Below, piece by piece: positions 12,332 to 24,235 of a stretch of DNA of 64,000 nt. The stretch comes from Hyparrhenia diplandra. Taxonomy: Eukaryota > Streptophyta > Magnoliopsida > Poales > Poaceae. The stretch's first letter is position 1; every line of letters starts with the position of its first letter. The notes under the pieces are model-generated. The model was not told the origin of the DNA. It made no database searches and worked only from the letters and a program-made list of their open reading frames with translations. The position numbers were made by a program, and so were the translations under genes. The DNA lies in NCBI GenBank assembly GCA_015847255.1, contig JADLZK010008410.1:124001-188000 (forward strand), given 5' to 3'.

Positions 12332-13496
12332 ATGGCGAAGGTCGGGCGGCAGTTCGTCAACATCGTGGCGGCGGGCAAGTACAAGACCGGTTTGTTGTCG
12401 GTGCACCGCCTCGACGTCTCCAAGCACCTCTTTTACCCGTCAGCATCCGAAGCACGATTGCTCGGCCATGACGAGACGCTGTATCAGGAAGAGCTACCTG
12501 CACCGTGCGCCATCTTCTCCGACACGACGAGCGCCGCGGCGCGCACAAGGTCCACCGCCTTCTTGGGCCTCGTCAGCAAGGGGATCCTCTTTATCAACGG
12601 GGCCGGTGACTCCATCATGCACTACGCCGGTCACCCCATGCTGCCCGGTCCTCGCCTCCAGGATTTCGCGGGCCCCGTGGATGCCTCAGTCTCCGTTGGC
12701 GGTGGCGGTGGTGGTGCTGTCGCCGCCAAAGAAGAAAGCATGTACGTCGTGCACGGCGTGCGTGACGGGGCTGCGCGCTTCCACGTCCTCAGGTTGGGCA
12801 CGGCGCCGACGACGAGGACGCCGAACCCAAACCGCCGTGTTGGTGCGGGATGCTACTGGCAGTCTCTTCCACCTCCGCCCTTTGCCTTGGGAAGACACCA
12901 CGCCGTCATCAGCTCCTACACGGTGGTGGATGGTGGCCGCACAATCTGCGTGTCGACCTGGGACGCGGGCGCGAGGGCCACCTGGTGCTTCGACACGATC
13001 AGGGGGCGAGTGGTGGCATGCCGGCGACTGGATGATGCCGTTCGATGGCAGAGCAGAGTACTTGGCAGACCTCGACCTCTGGCTGGGCTTCTCCTCCTTT
13101 ATTGCGGACTCGAAATGGTGCACCAGGGCAGAGCTATGCACGACGTCAGGGCTCTCCCTGTCGGCCATGGCCACGAACCAGCCACCGACGTTGCTGCAGC
13201 GTCTTTGGCGGGATGATACACCCAAGCATCAGATGGTCGAGCTTATCAACCTGGGCTCGGGCAGGTTCGCCATTGCTAGGATGTTCCACGAGGATGACGG
13301 CTACACTTCTGACTATGACTCTAGCAGCCCTGATGCTGACCAGATTCTTGTCGTCACTGGCGTGGAGATCCGTCCTCGCCAGCAACCTCGCGATGGCTCT
13401 AATAATATATGGAGCTCCAGTGATGGCCTCGAGTTGATCCCTCACAAATCCATTACTTACTGGTGTGGCGTCCATAGGATACACCAGGTACTATAA
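12332..13496 (+). pseudogene. Captured grass-family gene of unknown function, one frameshift
   Basis: The product belongs to a grass-expanded family of unknown function that I recognise by its start (MAKVGRQFVNIV), SVHRLDVSKHLFYPS near residues 28-42, SYTVVDGGRTICVS near 200, WHAGDWMMPFDGRAEY near 230, and LGSGRFAIARMF near 300. About 387 residues would be expected. The first 223 or so codons are open from 12332. The rest is open in the next frame, ending at 13496. The switch is explained by one extra G in the run at 13002-13006. There is no intron and no clear TATA box. It lies wholly inside the CACTA element, which makes gene capture the simplest explanation. A sequencing error in the G run cannot be excluded. 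Function unknown. Confidence 0.7.
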
Positions 13497-13878
13497 AACA
13501 CAAGTTATCCCAGCATTCAGTGTTAGAAGCACGGTTAATTCGATCCTCATATATATTGTTTCTTTCCCATGAAATTTGAGTTTTATGTTGTCTGAATTGA
13601 GTTTGATCTGATTCCTCTTTTACTTGCAACTGTAAGTGATGATGAAGTCGAATTTGTTTCCTGTCACATCTCCTATTCTTTATGGATTCTAATTTTTCTT
13701 CCGCACAACCTTCCCCTTGTACACTTTTCCTTTCCTAGCGGGCAAAACAGATTTTTGGAGGTGGGCAAAGCGTCTGCCTCCCGAGTAAACGTCTGTGTTA
13801 ATACAAATTTTCGAATGCGGGTGCTCTGCCCGTCTATGTTAATCAAGTTAAACCAGATGGTCGGATTGCCCACCACAG

Positions 13879-14031
13879 TAAATCGAACATAAAATTGAAC
13901 ATGTTAATCCACTATACCACAACCTATCTATAGCGAGCTACGGATGGTCGGTATAAATCGAACATAAAATTGAACATGTTAATCCATTTATACCACAACC
14001 TATCTATAGCGAGCTACGGATAGTTGGTATA
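13879..14031. repeat. Tandem duplication, period 75 bp
   Basis: A 75-base unit beginning TAAATCGAACATAAAATTG at 13879 is repeated from 13954 with few differences. Both copies end in ACCTATCTATAGCGAGCTACGGAT-like sequence. It lies inside the CACTA element downstream of the captured gene. No coding role is visible. Confidence 0.8.
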
Positions 14032-14260
14032 AGTCAAGATAGCGACATACAGACGGTCGCTATAAACATATAGTGACCAATTTAGTCGGTCGTAAGTGGC
14101 GTCGCTATAACTTATAGCGACCAACTTACTTATAGCGACCGACAATGTGACGGCACGCCAAACATTCAGCGAATCGACCATCCAACGCCACTTACAAACT
14201 TATAGCGACCAATGGTTTGACTCTATAGATTATATAGCGACCAACCATCGACGCTCTTAC
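14032..14260. repeat. Cluster of TATAGCGACC motifs on both strands
   Basis: TATAGCGACC occurs several times (near 14108, 14130, 14200 and 14233), with inverted copies GTCGCTATA (near 14055 and 14102). Such two-strand motif clusters resemble CACTA subterminal arrays of a family different from the outer element. No matching transposon terminus was found beside them. Confidence 0.55.
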
Positions 14261-15159
14261 ATTATAAGGAAATTACAGCATAATATTATGATCAATGAAG
14301 CGTTCAATTGACAATTCCATTTCAAAACAATACATAGTTACGACACAAAAGCTCATCATAACTAACACTTATATTCCACAAATATTATAGCCATAAGCAT
14401 ATCTTGTGTCATTATCCATAAATCTTGTATAAACAAGTTACATCAAGGCAGGATGCGGTTTAGCCATCATACTAGAATAATGCATATAGCTGAAAGATGT
14501 TTGCGCCGGTTGCACTTGCACAACACAAATCTCATATGGTTTGCTTGCACTCATTACAAAATGATTCATGACTAGCTAGTTAAAACGTCCAAAATAATGA
14601 ACCGACCATGCACACTTCAATCTAACTGATTCCTGATAGCACCAAGCTACCTCTAGCCATTACCTCCCACCTGAAAAATTTATGTAAATTAGTAGTTGGG
14701 AATGTAACAAAAGAACATAAGGAACAAATTAGGAACATCAAACACGGATTTAAGTTAACAGCTTTGCTTTCTTGAATTAAAAGTTAAAAGATGTGCTATA
14801 CATATTATCGCTAGATTTAACAAGGTACCATCATTAAAGATGAAAATATAAATGGTACCAAAAAAGGAAGAGATTGCTAAATAATATCACTGCAGACCCT
14901 GTTTCTATGGGTAGCTGAAATGCTCATGTTATTTTGGAAGTCACCAGAAAATTCACTGCAGAGACATTGGGGACCATGCCAGTGGCTAGTGGCTCACAAT
15001 CTAAGTCACATGAAAAATGGCCAAAACAATAGCTATAAGAACACAATAGTTTAATGTCAAATTTGAAGTTTGATGAAAGTGAAAAACTAGTTACATGTTT
15101 TAGAGAGCGGTTAAAAATAAAAAAACTATGCTTATTCATATGAAGTTAGTATGATGACA
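14261..15159. other. CACTA interior, no gene recognised
   Basis: Mostly AT-rich sequence with short ORFs only. I see no transposase motif, tRNA, LTR or obvious exon. It is bounded on the right by the CATAT target duplication of Gypsy-A (15160-15164). Confidence 0.5.
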
Positions 15160-15164
15160 CATAT

Positions 15165-15757
15165 TGTCGATTCCAGCTAGATTGGGCCGGAATTGACACT
15201 TTGATTGCTGATCGTCGGGAGGAGGAAGAGGGAGGGGAGGCGCGGCGCTGGCCGGGCGGTGGTGGCTGGGCGGCCCGGGCGGCCCGGGGCGGCGCGGTGG
15301 CGGGTGGCGGTGGCGGCAAGCAGAGGCAGGAGTGGGGGGCGGTGAGAGAGAGAGAGAGAGAGAGACAGGGAGATTGGGATAAATTTTCTTTATTTGCTTG
15401 TTACCCCGAAAGATTACAGACCTTTACTTATATAGCCCGGCTATTGGGACTTGTATCTCAAGCAATCTCTCTAAAGGTTTCCTTATAGATTGGAATACCT
15501 TTTACAAGCAGGTCCTATTTATTTATTTCCTAATAAGGGTCTCCCCTTATAGATGAGATAGCCCCTTGCACACCAAAAACGCCTAAAGATAATCCTAGAT
15601 AGATAATTTCCTTCTTTTTTCTCCGGATTAGTTGCCGAAGAATCCGCGGAAGGGAGGAGACGGCGGCGGGGGCGCACGGCGAGCCTGGGGGGCGGCGCCG
15701 GCGCCCTAGAGCCCGCTTGGGCCCGTCCTCCCGGGCCCTATCTCCCGGATCATGACA
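15165..15757 (-). repeat. Gypsy-A 3' LTR
   Basis: This 593-bp LTR begins TGTCGATTCC and ends GGATCATGACA on the plus strand. It includes a GA dinucleotide run near 15344-15363 and GC-rich segments at both ends. Comparison with the interrupted 5' LTR shows substitutions and small indels, so the element is not very recent. Confidence 0.85.
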
Positions 15758-15771
15758 TCTCCCCCTTCTCC

Positions 15772-16640
15772 GACCGGCGCGCCCTCGCGCTGGATGAAAG
15801 TCCATTCAAGTGACGCCGGAGGGGGATTGGTCGCTTCCCGGAAGGATCAGCTCGACCGCAAAGATAAGGTTGCCCCGCACCGGTTCCCGTGGATCATGTT
15901 CTCCCCCGGTTCGCTTTGGGGTCGAACTCAAGAAGGTAGTGAAGGTTGCCGATGTAGCCGTGATAGATGTAGCGATGAAGTGTACGGCCTTGCCGCTAAG
16001 CTGTCTCGACGACGGGCTGCGCCGCCAGGAGCCCCTTGAACGCCCACATCGAGGTGCGCCGGTGCACCACGCCGCGGGGGGCTCTCCAGAACAAGAAACG
16101 CCGTTGGGTGGAGCGTGGACGAAGAGCGGAAGTAGACTCCAGATAGTGATGTCCCGGCGAGTAGGAGGGGTAGCAGCCAAGTTCAACATCGTACCGTACA
16201 TGAAGGAGCCGACGTCGAAGAGGGAGGGCGATAGCTGGTGCGTGGCCCTCTCTGGATCGTAGCTGATGTGGACGTTGTCGACTGTGAGGAAGAGGCGATC
16301 CATGCCGTCGAGGAAGACGACCCTGGCAGGGCCGACGTGGTGGCGCCCGTGGGCCGATGCCGCCCAAGAGGATGACGGTTGGTGCAGCTGAAATTGGCTC
16401 CGCCGTGTAGGCACCCAAGGCGAGAAAGTTCGCCCCCTATGAACTCCCGCCCGAAGCAAGGCCTCCAAAGAAGTCCGGCAGCGGTGGAGAGGAGGCCGGA
16501 AGGTAGAAGCGGCCGCCGAAGAGGAGTAGGCCGCCCTCGAAGCGTCCTGCTGGAGCAGCGTCACCCGTGGCGACGTCGAGGGCGGCGCGGCGAGATGCCG
16601 ATCCTCCAAAGTAGCCCGGCATAGCCGGACAAGACGCCGG
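15772..16640 (-). other. Non-TE-looking GC-rich insert between Gypsy-A protease and PPT
   Basis: Where RT, RNase H and integrase should be, about 0.87 kb of GC-rich sequence is found. It is open for 267 codons on the minus strand (16609-15806), with other overlapping open frames. I recognise no retroelement motif. Phrases such as VVFLDGMDRLFLTVDNVH look like host coding sequence but I cannot assign a family. A captured host fragment is possible. The open frame could also be a by-product of high GC. Confidence 0.4.
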
Positions 16641-16799
16641 CCGATGTGTCATAGAGGTCCAAGGCAAGTCGCATGCCTCGAACGCTTCCCAAGCCGAAGT
16701 CGCCGGTAACGGATGCCCGCGAAGATGCTCGACCGAGAAGGTCGCTGCCGTGGCGCCCCTGCGCCGAGGTGGTGGAGCTGAGGTGAACGTGGACGGGCG

Positions 16800-18304
16800 A
16801 CCCTCACGGTAGTATCAAGCTCGGGTCGCTGGTCCCACGCCACGCGCCCCGTGTTTGCCGCCCAAGGCATGCCAAGGATGACATCGATATCCTCGCCGGG
16901 GCATGACGACGAGGGCCGATGTCGAAGGTGCTGGCGCCGAGGCGTAGTGGCACGCCGAAGGTGGTGGCACGGCATGTAGACGGCGCCGGTGCCAGTGGTG
17001 ACAAGACACGCACCGGCCGAAGTCCGAGGCTCGCCGGGTCACCACACGGGGTCGTCGATGTAGTTAGCGCGTTGTTCCCGAAGTCGACGATGATGTTGAC
17101 GCCCGCTCTCGTGATCATACCGACGAGGTAGAGAATGAGCACCACGCACCGGGAGTCGGGTCCCCCTGAGGACCTTCAGATCGCCAGGCTCCTCTTGACG
17201 CCTTTCTAGCCGGGCGATCGTGCCACGCCGCTTGGTAGTCGTTGAAGATCGTGATGTCGTAAGAGATGCTTGCACTTGTGACCCCGTGAGAACGGCTCGT
17301 CACAGCTTGAAGCAAAGACCAGCCTTTGCGTCGTTCTGTCATCTCCTCGGTGTCACCGCTTGAACGGCCGAGGTGGTGCAATGATAAAGGGGCGCCGGGG
17401 CGGCCGCAAGAAAGGGGCGCAGGCCCCGCTCTTTGACCGTGTTGGCTTGCCGGTGTTGTAGAGGATGGCGAGGCGTCGCCGTACGCCCTCGGGCGAGACA
17501 TGGCTGCTTCCATGTCCTTAGGATCTTGCATCTCGACGTCTGTCTTGAGCGGTTCGCCCAAGCCGGCCAGATAGATGTTCACCCGCCGCTTGTCGCTTGA
17601 GGTGGCCCCCGCCATGCCACGGTGCCGTGAACCGCCCCGTACTCATCGACGGTGCCTGTTTTCCTCAGTGATGCCAGCTCACCCAGCGGATTGCGCCGCT
17701 TGGTAGGGTAAAGCGCCGTTGACATATATTGGGCGAAGCTTGCCCACCGCCACCGGGTTTCCCCCTGGGAGCCTCATGTACCATTGTTGTGCTCCTCTTG
17801 TGAGATGATAGGAGGCGTACCAAACTTGCTCAGGGTCGGGCATCTTTGACCCCGAAGAATTGCTCGCAAATGTTGATCCATGGAAGAGGATCTTCCCCGC
17901 CATCATAGGTGGGGAAGGACAGCTTTGTGCAAAGGGAGCGAGACCTGGAAGGTGTCACCGGAGGTGGAAGGGGGGGGGCGCACATGCGCCCCCGCTGAGG
18001 ATGATCCCGCCGACGCGGCCCGCGGGCTTCAAGTAGCACTTCATCGATTATTCAGATCACCGGCCGCCACCGACCGCCCCGGATCCGCTTGCCGCCGGCC
18101 TTTCTTCTTGATGAATTCTTTGGCGGCGCCCCGAACATTGCCCGCATCTCGCCTCGATGTCACGGTTGTTGGCGGCGCTTGAGTTCGTAGGATCTTCACC
18201 GTGAAGATGGTGATCCCGTCATCGAAGCCGGGTCTATCCCGGCCAGGATCCCGACGACCTCGCTGGCCAAGTTCTTCGCCAGCCGCCTTGATTCGGGCGC
18301 CCAT
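16800..18304 (-). pseudogene. Gypsy-A gag and protease remnant
   Basis: The minus strand shows the gag signature KLSFPTYDGGEDPLPWI followed by CEQFF (about 17840-17945), then EQVWYASYHLTRGAQQWYMRL (about 17760-17830). Further on are LASLRKTGTVDEY (about 17640-17680) and YLAGLGEPLKTDVEMQDP (about 17510-17590). The protease end is seen as DVILGMPWAANTGRVAWD (about 16830-16890). The frame changes at least four times. No RT motif follows the protease, although Gypsy elements normally have RT at this point. Confidence 0.75.
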
Positions 18305-18339
18305 GGTGGTGGGTGGATCGTAGTGGTCTCCGATAATAC

Positions 18340-18639
18340 CGCCGATTCCAGCCTAGATTGGGTGGGAATTGACACCCGATTGCCGATCGTCTGGGAGGAG
18401 GAAGAGGGAGGGGAGGCGGCGCGCCGCCGCCGGGCGGCGGCGGCCCGGCGGTGGTGGCGGCGGGCGCAGAGGAGTGGGGGGGGGTGTGAGAGAGAGAGAG
18501 AGAGACAGAGATTGGGATAAATTTTCTTTATTTGCTTGTTACCCCTGAAAGATTACATACCCTTACTTATATAGCCCCGCTTATTGGGACTTGTATCTCA
18601 AGCAATCTCTAAATGTTTCCTTATAGATTGAATACCTTT
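18340..18639 (-). repeat. Gypsy-A 5' LTR, first piece
   Basis: It matches the first half of the 15165-15757 LTR (CGATTCCAGC start, GA run near 18490-18505, TTGCTTGTTACCCC). It stops at the T-rich site where Gypsy-B begins. The remainder of this LTR is at 23648-23903, starting CACTTTTACAAGCAGG and ending GGATCATGACA. Confidence 0.85.
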
Positions 18640-19071
18640 TGTCACAACCCGCCTTTCCGGGCCAACGCGATAGGAAGAACGGAGGCGTGACGAAGTGAAG
18701 TCATCGAACAACGGAAGGGAGACGGAGCGGGGCGGCGGGCGCGTCGGCCGCGCCGCCATGGCGCGGCTGGCGGCGGGCGTATGGGCTTGGGCGGGCGTGG
18801 CGCGCGGGCGGCGGCGAGCGCTGGTGCAGCGGCGGCGGCGCGGGCTACGAGCCGGAGAGCAAGGTAAAACCTAATTTATTTTCTTCTTGATTGTCTCACG
18901 ATAGTTGCCCCCATATTTATATGAGGGTTTACAATTGCTAACGGCCGTGCCCATTAGTCTTTTCTCGACTATCTTTAATTTAATCTAATAATTATAATAA
19001 TAAAGCTAAATAATAATTAAATATTTAGCCACTCCGCTTTATCTCGAGCGACTCACGACCGAAGTCCGACA
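18640..19071 (-). repeat. Gypsy-B 3' LTR
   Basis: A 432-bp LTR, TG...CA bounded, paired with 23217-23647. Differences are mainly single-base indels in the GC-rich first 200 bases. Confidence 0.88.
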
Positions 19072-22000
19072 TCTCTCCCCTCCTCGAGATTCAGCTTCGC
19101 CCTCGAGCCGGGAAGTCCTGATAGATTTTGTTGAATAATTCCAAGATCTTCCCATGAAGCATCCGCAAAGCAGTTTGTTCTTCCACTTGATGAGTACTTG
19201 AAGCCGACCCGGGCGTACTCTTGTTTTGAGCATTAATTCAGGTTCAGGGTGGTGTGTGCCATCATGGATCCTAGGTAACTCCGGAATATCTGTAGGTATC
19301 TCCCCACGGTGTGGTTTGAGCATGCCGACATGAAAGGCATTGTGGATACGGGTTCCCGCGCGAGATTCAATGCATATTTGACTGGTGTAATGATCTTGCC
19401 GATGCCGAAGGGTCCAAAATATTTAGGAGAGAGCTTGCCTTTGTGTAAATCGATATTGTTGCCACTGTAACGGGATAAAAGTTTGAGCCAAACATAATCA
19501 CCCACTTTAAATTCTCTCTGCGTATGTTTAGCATCAAAATATTTCATGTAATAATCCCGAGATAACCGCAAACGAACCTTTGTCCGATTGAGAAAAATAT
19601 CCCGGCGAGTTAGTAAATCATCCACTACCTGGTAATGTAGTCTCACCCCGATGATGATAACCACGAATAGTAGGGGGATCACGCCCATACACAAGTTTGA
19701 ACGGCGTTGTTTTGGTTGATGCATGATAGGAAGTATTATAGCAATATTCAGCCCAAGGTAACCATCTTACCCAATCCTTTGGTTTGTCACACCAAACAAA
19801 GTAGATACATTGTAATAATTTTTTTTGACGACCTTAGCCCGCCATCCGCTTGAGGATGATGTCGATGTTGGCGACAAAATAATATTGACAGACGGAAAAT
19901 TTCTTGCCGAATTGACTCATGAAGATGACATCCCCGTCACTAACCACCGATCTTGGCAATCCATGTAGTCTAACAATCTCGAGAAAAATTTTCGAGCTAA
20001 TGGGGTTGTCAGATATGGATGAGAAAGAGGTATAAAATGAGCATACTTGGATAGACGATCAACCAATCGTTAAGATTACCGATTTAGATCCAACTTTCGT
20101 AAGAGCTTCAATGAAATCCATTGAGATATCCTCCCGACTGTTCTGAAATTGGTAAAGGTCAAGAAGCCCAAACTGGATGAAGATGTTCAGTTTTTGTTGC
20201 GCTGGCAAACCGCATAATCATTCACAAAGTCCGTGACAATGCGTTTATCATGTTTGACAAAGAAAGTCCGGCTTTAAATCGATGCAAGTTGTTTTCTCAG
20301 ATACCCTCATGTGTCAATCATGAATTGCATGGAGAATAGTCTCAAGATGTTTGACGATGTGGAAAGCCATACCTTTTTGTTGAACAAAATCAATCCATTG
20401 CGAACTTCCCATGCGTAATCCTTACCGTTGATTATAGAATCAATAAGGGCTATAGCTTCATCACCGAATGCAATTTCCTCCCGTAGCCGATCAAATAACC
20501 CCAATTGAATTTTCGTAATAGCCATGAGAGAAGATTCATCCGTGTTCCGACGAGATAATGCGTCGCCCACCACATTTGATTTACCCGGCTTGTACTCCAC
20601 AAAAAAATCATAACAAAGTAATTTGCTAACCCATTGATCTTTGTGGAACTGCGTGGATAAGCTACCGATCTAAAATGTACTTAAGACTCAGAATGATCCG
20701 ACCGATAATAAATGGGCGGCCCCAAAGGTATGGTCGCCAATGCTTGACGGGCCGTTACTACCCTATGAGTTCTCTCTCATAAGCAACTAACTTTTTGTAC
20801 TTATCGTGCATACGCTTGCTAAAGTAAGCAATTGACCATTACCTTGATGTAAAACAGCACCCATACCCGTACTCGCACGCATCACATTCCACCACAAATG
20901 AGTTATTAAAGTCCTGGAAGTTGGAGAACCGATGTCGATGATAAAGTCCTCTTAAGGTGCTCAAAAGTCGTTGTTGCCAAGGGTGTCCAACGAACGAGTC
21001 CTTCTTAAGGAGATGAGTCAAGGGACGCAATTGTATCATAATCCATTATAAATTTTCAGAGTAACCAGCCGAGTCCCGTAAAGCCTCGCACCACCGGAGA
21101 GTTGTGGGGAGCGGCCAGCCGTGGACGGCCTCAATTTTCTCCGGTCAACGTACCACTCCAAAGATCCGATATAATATGTCCCAAATAACCCAATTATGAT
21201 TGACCAAAGAGGCATTTAGATTTTTTAAGAAGATATTATGAGATGCTAGTACCTTGAAAACCTCTTCCACATGGTGGAGATGCTCGCACCAGGATTTGCT
21301 AAATATCGATATCATCAAAGAAGACAAGCACAAACTTACGAGAAACGGTCCCAAAATATCATTCATCAAGGCTTGAAAAGTTGAAGGTGCATTGCATAAT
21401 CCGAATGGCATGACCAAAAACTCAAAGTGCCCATGATGTGTCCGAAAAGTCGCCTTTTCGATGTCCGAGGATGCATGCGCATTCGATGATAGCCGGAGCG
21501 AAGGTCTAATTTGGTAAAGAATTTTGCACCTTCTAGTTCATCCAATAATTCAAAGAATAACCGGTATTGGGAATTTGTCTTTCAAGGTATTACTATTGAG
21601 CTCACGATAATCAACACAAAAACGCCAAGTCCGATCATGTTTTTTGACAAGAAGGACAGTGATGAGAATGGCGAGGTGCTATACCGGATGATACCTTGAT
21701 GAAGCATGTTTGCACATTGTCGCTCCAGGTTCATTTTTCTCAGATCCGAGGGTAACGATAGCTTTAACGATAGTCGACCGAGAGGGATCCTTAAGATGAA
21801 TTCTATGATCATAACGCCGTTGAGGTGGGAGCCCCAAGGCTCTCTGAAAAGCTGTTGGAATTTGCATAACAGATGATCCATTGGCACGTCGAGAAAGTAT
21901 ATGAATACCGGTTGAGAATCGCTCTTTAGAGAGGCTATGTGATCGGCCGTCCCTTTCCGCCGTAACTTCGTAATAAGTTTATTAAAATTCCGCATAATAT

Positions 22001-23216
22001 TTCCCAAGGAGCTCAGGCAGTCCACACCCAAAACAACATCATAGCCTCCTAATTTGATGTCTGAAGAAGTCTCCGCTTTGAAGCTTTCAAAGAGCAATAG
22101 AAAATTCAATATTATCATACCTTCCCACATTTGTTATGTGTTGCCCATTGGCTTACAAAGAACTTTGAGTGGACGGTGTAAACAAGAACTTTGGAGGCCA
22201 AGTTTCATAGCTAAATCAGAGTCCAAAAAATTGTGTGTGGAACCTGGAATCCAAAAGAGCCAATAAATTGGTGCCATTGATATTGATAATTAATTGCATG
22301 GTAGGACAAGTGGATATACCAGTTAAGCCATGAACCGATACTTGAATATCTGAATATCCTCTTGTGCGTACCTTTGAGTTCTCGTCGACGGAAGCTGTGT
22401 AAAGACGTCTAGCCATTGCTATGGCTGTCTCAATGTCGTGGTTGGTGTAGTTGGACGTCTATCCGAATCGAGGTGCTAACCCAAAGAATATAAAGCATAG
22501 CCTGCTGTTGTGGGGGAGAGGTGTTGTACCTTGTTCAGCGTTGCCGCGGAACGTATTAGTGTACCTGCCCAAATCTCCCGCCCGACGCGGAAGTCCGCCG
22601 ATCACCAAGATGATTATGTAGTGGAGTTCCAAAACGTCCGGTGATAGCCGCAGAAAAAATTCCGCCAAGATGGTTGGCTCACTTCTTTTTTCCCAACGAA
22701 TAAACCAAGATAATGCGTTCCCTTTGAGATGGAACGGGTTAGCCGCATCCGATCCAGATCAATAATTCCTTGAGAGAAAAAATTTATCGCGACTTGTACA
22801 AATTAATGAGAAGGGTCACCCTTGCCATCATACTCCGGAAAAAATAATTTAATATTATTGCTGGCACGCCCTCGGGGATTTTCTCGCTTAATATTTAGGT
22901 GGAAATTTCGGAGTAAATTCAGGAGGAATTTCAGATCAAAATTGAGATGAAAATTTGACCGTCCACCGGGCCGTTGGATGGAGGAATCGAGAGGTGCGGC
23001 GGATGGGGGGCTCATCCGGTTCCGCAGATTGAAGAGAGCGTTTGGAGGGCGGGATGTACTTAGTCGATGATAGGGTCGACCAGCCTCCATGGCTTTGGCT
23101 GCCATGGCTTTGGCCTCCACGGATGCGATGTATTCGCCGATGATCCCGTGAAGTTTGCCGCGGAAGATTTGTCCCTTGGTGCGTGCCATTGGATCGGCGG
23201 TCTCCGGATACCAATC
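19072..23216 (-). pseudogene. Gypsy-B gag-pol remnant
   Basis: On the minus strand gag ends with IKLFFPEYDGKGDPSHW (about 22800-22860). A protease follows in which the usual DSG catalytic triplet reads DSR (LLALLDSRFHTQFF, 22216-22260), and GYDVVLGVDCL near 22020. RT is recognised by PFGLCNAPSTFQ (about 21370-21410). The RNase H region shows FVVECDACEYGYG (about 20860-20900) and EYKPGKSNVVGDALSRR (about 20545-20600). The integrase C-terminus shows FKVGDYVWLKL and GKLSPKYFGPF (about 19400-19510). Many stops and frame breaks are present, and the integrase core (19750-20300) is barely readable. Confidence 0.8.
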
Positions 23217-23647
23217 TGTCACAACCCGCTCTTTCCGGCCAACGCGATAGGAAGAACGGGAGGCGTGACGTGAGCTGAAGTCATCGAACAACGAAGGGAG
23301 ACGCGGAGCGGGGCGGCGGGCGCCGGCCGGCCGGGCGGCGGCGGCGCTACGGGCGCGCTGGGCGGCCGGTATGGCGGGCGGCGGCGAAGCGCGGTGCAAA
23401 TGGGCGGCGGTGGCGCTACTTGAGCCGAGAGCAAGGTAAAACCTAATTTATTTTCTTCTTAATTGTCTCACGATAGTTGCCCCCATATTTATATGAGGGG
23501 TTTACAATTGCTAACGGGCCAGGCCCATTAGTCTTTTCTCGACTATCTTTAATTTAATCTAATAATTATAATAATAAAGCTAAATAATAATTAAATATTC
23601 AGCCACTCAAGCCTTATTTCGGGCGACTCACCGACCGAAGTCCGACA
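23217..23647 (-). repeat. Gypsy-B 5' LTR
   Basis: A 431-bp LTR, TG...CA bounded, paired with 18640-19071. An open frame from gag extends into it but is not meaningful coding. Confidence 0.88.
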
Positions 23648-23903
23648 CACTTTTACAAGCAGGTCCTATTTATTTATTTCCTAATAAGGGTCTCCCTTAT
23701 AGATGAGATAGCCCCTTGCACACCAAAACGCCTAAAGATAATCCTAGATAGATAATTTCCTTCTTTTTCTCCGGATTAGTTGCTGAAGAATCCGCATGAA
23801 GGGAGGAGATGGCGGCGGGGCGCACGCAGCAGCCCGGGCGGCGCGGCGCCCTCGAGCCCCGCTGGGCCTGGCCCTCCCGGCCCTATCTCCTCGGATCATG
23901 ACA
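23648..23903 (-). repeat. Gypsy-A 5' LTR, second piece
   Basis: This continues the LTR interrupted at 18639 and matches about 15513-15757. The intact LTR reads ACCTTTTACAAG across the break. Here the two sides read CCTTT and CACTTTT, consistent with a 5-bp duplication that has gained one base. Confidence 0.85.
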
Positions 23904-24235
23904 CATATGTTCTATTTTTCTCGTGTGTTTTATAGAAACCAACGGAAAAATTGTAAGTTTTTTTGCGTGTGTTTGCTATTTTCTATGGGATGTATAGGAA
24001 CCTACAGAAAAATTGCAATTTTCTATGCGTGCGTTTACTTTTTTATGTAGGTTTTATAGAAACCCACGGAAAAATTGTAATTTTTCTGTGTGTCATCACA
24101 CACAGAGAAATCATGTAATTTTTATGTGTTTTTTTGTATTTTTCTATGGGTTTTTTTTACAGAAACACACAAAAAGATATAATTTGTCCGTGTGTACCGT
24201 GAAAACCCATCGAAAAATTCGGTACACACAGAAGT
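23904..24235. repeat. CACTA right subterminal repeat region
   Basis: A loosely repeated unit of roughly 50-60 bases contains TATAGAAACC, ACGGAAAAATTG and TTTCTATG and recurs about four to five times, with inverted copies closer to the end. It resumes immediately after the CATAT duplication that closes Gypsy-A, showing that Gypsy-A landed inside this array or at its inner edge. Confidence 0.65.

Larger units (their letters stand above)
18640..23647 (-). mobile_element. Gypsy-B LTR retrotransposon, full-length structure, decayed
   Basis: LTRs lie at 18640-19071 and 23217-23647, both beginning TGTCACAACCCGC and ending GTCCGACA. A minus-strand PPT (about 19072-19085, read as GAGGAGGGGAGAGA) adjoins the 3' LTR. 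A primer site (TTGGTATCCGGAG, near 23202-23214) adjoins the 5' LTR and resembles the initiator methionine tRNA complement. It sits inside the 5' LTR of Gypsy-A with near-matching T-rich flanks (CCTTT versus CACTTT). The internal region carries the Gypsy order gag-PR-RT-RH-INT. Confidence 0.9.
15165..23903 (-). mobile_element. Gypsy-A LTR retrotransposon (gag-protease only), interrupted by Gypsy-B
   Basis: Two copies of one LTR are present: 15165-15757, and a split copy 18340-18639 plus 23648-23903. The element is flanked by CATAT at 15160-15164 and 23904-23908, an exact 5-bp target duplication. On the minus strand a purine-rich PPT adjoins the 3' LTR at 15758-15771, and a weak initiator-tRNA-like primer site (GTATTATCGGAG) adjoins the 5' LTR near 18330. 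Gag and protease remnants are visible, but RT, RNase H and integrase are absent. It is therefore a non-autonomous gag-bearing element. Confidence 0.88.

Noticed and set aside
15344..15363. GA dinucleotide run (also at 18490-18505) as a microsatellite of interest
   Set aside because: It is part of the Gypsy-A LTR in both copies and not an independent feature.
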